Source: Rutpela maculata
Lineage: Eukaryota; Arthropoda; Insecta; Coleoptera; Cerambycidae
Direction of reading: 5' to 3'
NCBI GenBank assembly: GCA_936432065.2
Contig: OW386285.2
Coordinates: 264,252,317 to 264,316,316 of the forward strand
Length of the DNA stretch: 64,000 bases
Below the pieces are notes generated by a model that did not search any database, was not told the origin of the DNA, and was given only the letters and a program-made list of their open reading frames with translations. The position numbers and the translations under genes were made by a program. This document shows, piece by piece, positions 57,005 to 64,000 of the stretch (positions are counted from its first letter, which is position 1; each line of letters opens with the position of its first letter).

Positions 57005-58166
57005 GTTCTCTTTTTTTGAAAATATTCCGATTTTCATAAAATTTTACAGAGGGGCATATGAAGTGATCCTGAACAACTTTTATTAACAAAATTTTTGTCT
57101 ATCTCTAAGCCTACTATGATTTCTCGAAAATTAACATTTTATTTTTATCGCAGTAGGCAGGGGTTTTAGATTTAGACGGCATTTATGTATTGAATAAAGT
57201 CACCTTATGGATTTATTTGGCTGATAAAAATTTGAAATTAATTCGGCCGCAAATAAAAAAGATACAGGGGTGTCTTCACGAGAAGTGAAACAAAATTTTT
57301 TTTTTTTGAAAATATTCCGATTTTCACAAAATTTTACAGGGGGACATATCAAGTGATTCCGAACTACTTTTGTTAACAAAATTTTTGTCTATCTCTAAGC
57401 CTACTATGATTTCTCGAAAATTAACATTTTATTTTTATCGCAGTAGGCAGGGGTTTTAGATTTAGACGGCATTTATGTATTGAATAAAGTCACCTTATGG
57501 ATTTGTTTGGCTGATAAAAATTTGAAATTAATTCGGCCACAAATAAAAAAGATACAGGGGTGTCTTCATGAGAAGTGAAACAAAATTTTTTTTTTTTGAA
57601 AATATTCCGATTTTCACAAAATTTTACAGGGGGGCATATCAAGTGATTCCGAACTACTTTTGTTAACAAAATTTTTGTCTATCTCTAAGCCTACTATGAT
57701 TTCTCGAAAATTAACATTTTCTTTTTATCACAGTAGGCCGGCGTTTTAGATTTAGACGGCATTTATGTGTTGAATAAAGTCACCTTATGGACTTGTATGG
57801 CTGATAAAAATTTGAAATTAATTCGGCCACAAATAAAAAAGATACAGGGGTGTCTTCACGAGAAGTGAAACAAAAAATTTTTTTTTGAAAATATTCCGAT
57901 TTTCACAAAATTTTACAGGGGAACATATCAAGTGATTCCGAACAACTTTTGTTAACAAAATTTTTGTCTATCTCTAAGCCTACTATGATTTCTCAAAAAT
58001 TGATATTTTCTTTTTATCGCAGTAGGCCGGCGTTTTAGATTTAGACGGCATTTATATGTTGAATAAAGTCACCTTATGGACTTGTATGGCTGATAAAAAT
58101 TTGAAATTAATTCGGCAACAAATAAAAAAGATACAGGGGTGTCTTCACGAGAAGTGAAACACACTG
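57005..58166. repeat. Right terminal array, four ~290-bp units
   Basis: Inverted relative to the left array. Unit ends TGTCTTCACGAGAAGTGAAAC at 57271, 57561 (one base changed, CATGAG), 57851 and 58140, spacings 290, 290 and 289. Units share TTTTGTCTATCTCTAAGCC, TTTCTCGAAAATTAACATTT and AAAGTCACCTTATGGA. The first unit is incomplete on its inner side. Confidence 0.9.
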
Positions 58167-59044
58167 TAGTGTAATAGACATTTGAAAAAAAGAACTGTTT
58201 TTAAAATAGACATTATATTCTTGACCAATTTATTGAAGATTTTATATAATTTTTGAATGAAAGAAGATGGCATGAAAATTTTCTTTGCGAATATTTACAG
58301 TTTCAGAAAAGTACCTAACAACATATAATTTATTCATTTCTTGAGTATAATAAGGTCTTTAGTACATTGATAATTTGTATGGGAGAAATAAATATTTAGT
58401 ATCTGGTCACTCGAACTCTCTCTGAGAATTATTGACTATTTAATTGTCACTTACGATATTACACTAAACGAATTCCTGATAAATGCAATATGCGACTAAA
58501 AGAATAATTGTTGGAATGTTGAAGAAATGTTGAAAGAAGCTGACTTGAAGAGAAGTGAAAGTTTAAAAAACGATAAATACTAATTCGTAGAAATTAAGTT
58601 TCAGCTTATCATACTGTTAGATTATTTTAAAGTGGAACAGTCCCTACTTTTTAGTAAGTCACACACGTAGTGACAGCGAGGTTCCTAGAGTTCGAGAAAG
58701 AGAATATGCATTCTACATAGTTTTGGATAAATAAGCAAGCACTGTAATTTCATGCTTTTTTCGTTTGCAGTGCCATAATTTAATGCAATATTATTGTAAT
58801 GTTTAATTGCCTATCAGAATAACAAGAACTAATGGCATTTCAACTCAATTAACTAACTGCTTATGAAGAAATATTATCTGTAAATACCACTCGTATTTTT
58901 AAATGTTACCTATATTTGTTCTCGAGCTGTAGTGCCTAAAATAATACAATTCATATAAATTGGACAGTTTATTATTAAGGATTAAATCCCTCGCACTAAA
59001 GCGCTTGGAGTTAAATCAGATAATATACTGTTATTTTACACTTT
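58167..59044. other. AT-rich stretch, nothing recognised
   Basis: No gene, repeat or RNA signal could be supported. Confidence 0.4.
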
Positions 59045-59530
59045 TTATATTACTAGACAACTACGTCTTCGAAAAATTTTTCCGATAAAACACTCGATAT
59101 TTAGACCATAATCAGCGCTTATTGCCTGAAGTTTGTACAACAGGTGTATGAGCTCATCCTAGCTTGCTGCAACTAAGGTGGTATCATCTGTAAATCTTAA
59201 GTTAGAATTATTGGTTCGGCCTATAGCTACTCCACCACGCCAGTTCTGTAGCACACGTCACATCACGTGCTCACTATAAATTCTAGAGAGTTGGTGTCAG
59301 AACACAGCTCTGCCTGGCGCCTTTACCGACTTTACGTTTATTGGAGTTAGTGTTGTCTACTTTCACTAAAGCAGAGTTTTCTTGATACAGTCCACGTATA
59401 ATAAATACCAGATGTTTGGGTACCATCTTCAATAATATATAGCTCACAGTTTGTCCCATTCCACATTGTCGAAAGATTTACGGTATTTTACGAAACAGAT
59501 ATACATAGGTATTCAATATTCTCTTACCTT
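59045..59530 (-). pseudogene. LINE reverse-transcriptase fragment, decayed
   Basis: The minus strand gives, in broken frames, CFVKYRKSFDNVEWDKL, ENSALVKVDNTNSNKRKVGK, GARQSCVLTPTL, and LRFTDDTTLVAAS at the catalytic box, which would be YADD in an active element. This order is RT motifs A to C of an RTE/Jockey-like LINE. Many stops. Confidence 0.65.
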
Positions 59531-60570
59531 CTTGAAAAGTTGCCGCAAATTCAGTATTTGCTATCTGGTATCGGTTCAATTATTAATTACTGCAAATCTG
59601 GTTAATTTCAAGGAATTTTATGAAACATATAATAAATTCAGTGACTTTATTCAGGTCTGAAATATTTTGTTTCATTAATAAATAATACACACAATACACA
59701 TTACTATTGCAATTTAAAATTCACGACTGACCCATTTATTTGTACATTTTAAGTTAGCAAAAAGACGTATTATTTTATATTTATTAATAAAAGTAGGATT
59801 TTTGCAAATTTTAAATATATTAAATGCAACATATTTCGACTGTTCATATATATTTATTTTCTTTTCTTTGTATAGGGTATATTGTGTTTGCAGATCACTA
59901 CATCAGAGTATTTTAACTGATTGCTGTGACAATTTTTTTTGTAGGAAATTTATGTTCTACCAGAAAGATCCTGTGCAATTTTTTTCGAGTAAAGATCACA
60001 ATTTTCCAACTTTAATTCTTTGTAATATTGGTAGTGCTAATAACTTTATAGATCATTTTTTTCAAGAGAGAGATTGCCTAGTAACATAAAGAGTGTAAAT
60101 TGACAGTTTATTATCACATATGTCACTATAGTTTTTAAAATTTTATCGGTAAAATTTTTGAAGGCCGTTGTTGCTTAGTATTAGAAAGAGTGTAAATTCG
60201 CAGTTTATTATCAATTTAAATTCCGAGTGCCTTAGCTCGAGGAATTTAATACTTTATACTAAGCTGTCAATTTACACATATTACTTTTGACAACTTAGTT
60301 TGAGAACAAATTTATGTATAAAATTTAAAAGCACGAGTGATATTTAGAGAGAATATTTCACAAATAAATTAATTAAATACGCAAAACATATCTTTAATAT
60401 TGATTTTTATCGTTAATTGTCTCCACATGCTTTATTGGCATTTTTTGATGTTTAATTATTTTCTTTTTCAATTTTATCATTTATGTCACATAAAGATGTA
60501 TTTCCAAATCACTTATGTAGTCAAATACGACGTAGTTATAAATATTTAACAAATGTAGCTGCAGAAACTT

Positions 60571-61530
60571 CTTCCTCTTCTTTAACCTGTTCTCGTCCAC
60601 TCCTGGACACAGGCCTCTTCCATGTTTTTCTACCGCTGTCTGTCTTGAGCACTCAAAATCCAGTTCTTGCCGGCTTTTCTCTGGACATCATCCTTCCATC
60701 TTGTTGGGGGTCGCCCCACACACCGCCTAGTTTCTCTGGGCCGCCACTGCATTATGGCCTTCGTCCACTTGATGCCATTCCTGGCGGCGACGTATCCTAC
60801 CCAGCGCCATTTATTGGCGGCAATACGCTCTATGACATCAACGACTTTTGTTCTCTCTCTCTCTCTGATGATCTCGTTCCTGACTCGACCCCTCAAGCTG
60901 ATCCCCAGCATCGTACGTTCCATTGCCCGTTGACACACTCTGAGTCAGTTCGCCCAGTTTTGTATTAGAGTATAGTTTCGAGGCCGTAGGTCTTGACAGG
61001 TGAGATGCAGACGTCGACTACTTTCCGCTTCAGGTTGATGGGCATGTCCGGTTTTTTGAGGATGTGATCGAATTTTCCAAAAGCCGCCCACGCCAGGCCA
61101 ATTCGCCTGGTGATTTCTGCGATCTGGTTTTCCTTGTTAAGCTTGATGTTGTGGCCACATCTCTTCAACAACTTCAAGCGTGTGGTAGTCGAGTGTAACC
61201 TGGATGTTATCTCGACCCATGACCTTGGTCTTAAGGAGGTTCATCCTCAGGCCCACGGACTCCGAAGCTTTTTTCGGCTCTCTTACCATGAGTCCAAGCT
61301 CGTCGGCATCGTCGCTCATCAGAATGATGTCGTCAGCGAAGCGTAGGTGACTCATAAACTTCCCATCGATATTGACGCCTTTCCTCTCCCAAGTCAGGTT
61401 TTTAAACACGTCCTGCAGCGCCAGAGTGAACAGTTTTGGCGAGGTAGTATCGCCTTGTCTGACTCCTCTCTGAATAGGGTTCCTCCTGGTGACTAAGTCT
61501 TCGCCAGCTTTGACGTGGAGAGGGGCACAC
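60571..61530 (-). pseudogene. RTE LINE, RT palm to C-terminus
   Basis: Reads HVKAGEDLVTRRNPIQ, RGVRQGDTTSPKLFTLALQ, DVFKNLTWERKGVNIDGK, LRFADDIILMSDD (FADD catalytic box), KMNL-type GLRMNLLKTKVMG, HNIKLNKENQIAEITRRIGL, PINLKRKVVDVCISPVKTYG, CQRAMERTMLGISLRGRVRN, RWVGYVAARNGIKWTKAI, VGRPPTRWKDDVQ and NMEEACVQEWTRTG before a stop. Frameshifts near 61400 and 61150 and a few stops break it. Confidence 0.88.
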
Positions 61531-62863
61531 GGAATGACAGGGCAAACGATGCTGAACTTCTTGTTCAGGGAAGGGTTCTATTGCATGAACATCTTTTATC
61601 AAAACCAAAGAAAATGGACGTGGAAAAGCCCTGGCAGTCCAGTAAAAAACGAGATCATCTATGTGCTAGTCACGGATAAGCTCATGTCCTAAATCGCTTC
61701 AACACGGGAAGCGAGCACAGACTATTAAGAGCTAAAATATGTGTCGACTGGGAAGAAAGAAGCTGATCGAGAAGCAGCTGAGACAAACAAGGACTGAGTT
61801 GGAGGCAAAACAAGAGGAGTTCAGCAGACAGATTGAACGGAGATTGGAACCGACGGATGCGTTGAAAGATCTGGAGTTAAATGAGCTGACAGGGAAAATC
61901 GTCAAAAGTATATGAGTAGAAACCAAGAAAGTCTCCACAATTGGAGGGCAGCGAAACTCGAAGCTCACTCCCGACACGACCAGACTTTTTGAAGAGTGCA
62001 GAGCCATGGATCTAGACGCACAGGAGTACCGCCAGCTGGATAGACTAGTAAAGAGAGCGATTCGTAGAAACTTGAGAGCACACAACACACGGATGATACA
62101 AGAAGCCATTGAGGACAATATAAACATGAGGGTCCTCTGTTCCAGAACGACTAGAGGAAAACTACTCATCTATAAGATAAGGAATGAGTAGGGCGTAGTT
62201 GTGTCAGAGAAAGGCGAAATCGCAGCCATCAGCGAGAACTTCTACCGGAGATTGCACGGCTAGTCAGTACCAAAACCTGACCATGTCCAGGAACACAGAA
62301 ATCGAGTGGTCCAGAACATCGGTTCCGAGGAGATTCCCGAAATTGATAGGTGAGAGCTGAGAGCAGCATTAGAACAGATAAAAAATCATAAGGCTCCCGG
62401 AGAAGACGAAGTGACGAGTGAGATGCTGAAAACCGGAGGAGAAACTCTGGACAAGGCACTTCTCGTTCTCCTTAACAAGTGCCTGGAAGAAGGAAGGATT
62501 TCGGATGCATGGAGGAATGCTGAGGTCACCATCCTCTTCAAGAAGGGCGACTCTACGAACATCGAGAATTACCGGCGGATTGGCCTCCTCTCTGTGTTAT
62601 ACAAGCTCCTTACCAAAATAATCACCAACCGTCTCACCAACAAGCTCGACTTCTACCAACCTGTAGAGTAAGCTGGATTGAGGAAGGCAGGCAGTTCGCA
62701 CGCTGATCAAGAAATGCATTAAATACAACGTCCCACCCCACTTGGTGTTCGTCGATTACCAGAAGGCTTTCGACTCTGTGGAGATCTGGGCACTTCTGCA
62801 TGCGACGGACACTGCGAAGATTAATCCGAGATACTCGATTCTCATCAGAGATATATATGAACA
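61530..62863 (+). pseudogene. RTE LINE, endonuclease end to RT fingers (inverted piece)
   Basis: Begins in the C-terminal end of the APE endonuclease (MLNFLFREGFYCMNIFYQ, KWTWKSPG, KNEIIYVLVTDK). The linker follows (KLIEKQLRQTRTELEAKQEE, MDLDAQEYRQLDRLVKRAIR, AHNTRMIQEAIEDN). Then RT: IKNHKAPGEDEVTSEMLKTG, WRNAEVTILFKKGDSTNIEN, YRRIGLLSVLYKLLTKIITN, with a YRPISLL-type box altered to YRRIGLL. It ends in RDIYEHA at 62863, where the target duplication starts. Several stops and frameshifts. Confidence 0.88.
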
Positions 62864-63394
62864 TGCAGAAACTTGCGGCTGCGAAATTTAGCATATTTTT
62901 AAAGTAATGACAACCAAGATATAAAATAGCACGTTGCAACCAATAAATATTGAGATAGATTTGCCCAAACGTACTTTTCAGTATCTGTTATCGCGTGCAC
63001 AGAGTTATAAAACAGTATAGAACGTGCAATATTAAAAAAATAACACTACAAATAAATAACATTTAACATTTGGGATATTCTACTAAACAAATTTAAAAAT
63101 GTAAAATTAAATATGAAAATTCAAGAATTCATCTACAGTCTAGAATGGGTTATCTAAAAGAAATTTATGTAGTTTATTTTTATAAGTGACCTTTATTAAA
63201 TCTTGAAAATGTGATTATTACGAGCGTAGTGAGAGGGTTGATATATCATTTTTTTAAAACTGATTTTCATGAGAAGAATTGAGAAAAGTATATGCAAGTT
63301 TTTACAGATAAGTTTGCAGGTAGATAAGGGTTGTGTTCACAACTTAATATCTTTTTTGTACTATAAATACATTCTCTAAGTGTGAAGAGGATCC

Positions 63395-63670
63395 CCAGAA
63401 TAACAGGCCATATTAAAGAGATGATTGTACAAGTCCATAATACAGGATTTTCAAAATATTACTCGAAACTGTATCTCTTAAAGTTCTAATTATATAGCAA
63501 GTACTACTAAGTTTAGAGCAGATGGTCTTTATATGAGCTTTCCATGTAAGTTCTTTGTCTGCAGTTAATCCTAGAAATTTGATGTTATCCACGGCATGAA
63601 TTGATTTTCCGTCAAATTTAATCAGCATGCTTGTCTCAGTGGTAATGTTCTTCGGTAAGAATTTCATGTA
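63395..63670 (-). pseudogene. Jockey/CR1-like LINE fragment after the RT core
   Basis: 84-codon frame reading DNIKFLGLTADKELTWKAHI, CSKLSSTCYIIRTLRDTV, LKILYYGLVQSSL and a stop where YGI-x-WG would follow. The VKFLG-x2-D...LTW...HI pattern is the thumb/connection region of Jockey and CR1 RTs. The rest is missing or lies outside. Confidence 0.7.
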
Positions 63671-63699
63671 GTTCTAATGATGCGGTTTTACAATTTTAC

Positions 63700-64000
63700 A
63701 ATAAAAACTTTTTCTAAAATAAACATTATTTTGCTTGATAACAATTTATTTTCCAAATAATATGTTGTACAATATATAAACATGAAAGAGCTTTTAATAA
63801 ACAATTAATTAATGACTGTAATTAGACCATCACTAATGGACATAATCTAATTATAAAATAAACTTCGCAGCTCAATAATTAATAAAGTTCCGTGCCTTCT
63901 TCTTTTTGTATATATTATTATTCTTGATTTTATTTCTCACCAGATTTATGAAACAATTATTAAACGGATGTTTAATGTAACCGTGACCTGATTTGCAGTA
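63700..64000. other. AT-rich end of window, nothing recognised
   Basis: No supportable feature in the last 300 bases. Confidence 0.4.

Larger units (their letters stand above)
54446..58166 (-). mobile_element. Mariner-superfamily transposon with tandemly repeated termini
   Basis: 3721 bp flanked by TA on each side. Ends are inverted: CAGTGTGTTTCACTTCTCGT from the left and its complement at 58147-58166. Each end is a tandem array of ~290-bp units, three plus a fragment at the left and four at the right, the two arrays in opposite orientation. In the middle is a full-length transposase on the minus strand. The ORF and both ends are intact, so the element may be autonomous. Confidence 0.9.
60571..62863 (-). 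mobile_element. RTE-clade LINE insertion with inverted 5' half
   Basis: 2293 bp flanked by TGCAGAAACTT at 60560-60570 and 62864-62874 (11-bp duplication). The lower part (60571 to about 61530) codes on the minus strand for the second half of an RTE ORF. The upper part (about 61530 to 62863) codes on the plus strand for the preceding portion. The two coding pieces meet at nearly the same codon, so the element was split and one half flipped on insertion, as expected from twin priming. The far 5' end of the LINE is absent. Confidence 0.9.

Noticed and set aside
54446..58166. Regular ~290-bp repeats considered as a CRISPR-like or satellite array
   Set aside because: Units are long, without spacers, in two opposed blocks around a transposase and flanked by TA. 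They are transposon ends.
60483..60968. 161-codon plus-strand ORF
   Set aside because: Antisense of the RTE C-terminal coding; the minus-strand protein matches the LINE family.
49264..64000. Further upstream exons of the inhibitor gene within the window
   Set aside because: I looked on the minus strand for CWCV, GC-x2-C-x-C and WAP/Kunitz Cys patterns with splice sites and saw none. Short or signal-peptide exons could still be missed.

Overview
The window is a piece of an arthropod, most likely insect, nuclear genome. It is AT-rich, its genes have introns with GT/AG junctions, and most of the DNA is transposable elements of types common in insects (copia, Ty3/gypsy, RTE and CR1/Jockey-like LINEs, mariner, hAT, many foldback/MITE elements). 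The order (beetle, bug or other) cannot be settled from this sequence.

One host gene spans the window on the minus strand from at least 49263 down to at least 343, and runs off the left edge. I can place 11 exons. Every one starts and ends in phase 1, and every seam joins in frame (921 codons in total). In transcript order: antistasin-like (49078-49263); lustrin-type Cys-rich domain split over 40441-40581 and 31596-31784, the second exon also carrying a WAP domain; thyroglobulin type-1 (27698-27907); antistasin-like (27266-27490); lustrin (22808-23047); thyroglobulin plus antistasin (21389-21790); WAP (19022-19177); thyroglobulin + antistasin + lustrin (15840-16409); Kunitz (5777-5950); thyroglobulin (343-612). 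This is a secreted or extracellular mosaic of protease-inhibitor modules. The first exon(s), signal peptide and stop codon are not in view.

The introns and the 49-64 kb flank are a nest of mobile DNA. 1.6-5.6 kb: a copia-type LTR element with near-identical LTRs but a broken interior. 6.1-9.15 kb: a deleted Ty3/gypsy element. 10.7-15.7 kb: a large inverted-repeat element filled with smaller foldbacks and a short retro-insertion. 16.5-17.8 kb: a TIR element holding a MITE with a 9-bp duplication. 24.0-26.65 kb: a TIR element with a decayed ORF of the EADTR/CXC type. 28-31 kb: foldbacks. 31.8-35.9 kb: a TIR element containing a hAT-type non-autonomous copy. 38.4-44.5 kb: CR1/Jockey-like LINE remains, an LTR-like promoter block and another TIR element. 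46 kb: a tRNA-derived SINE. 50.7-53.65 kb: a 2.9-kb foldback. 54.4-58.2 kb: a mariner element with an apparently intact transposase and tandemly repeated ends. 60.6-62.9 kb: an RTE LINE inverted in its 5' half and flanked by an 11-bp duplication.

The most distinctive items are the all-phase-1 modular inhibitor gene, the mariner with iterated ~290-bp terminal units, the twin-primed RTE insertion, and the young but defective copia copy.
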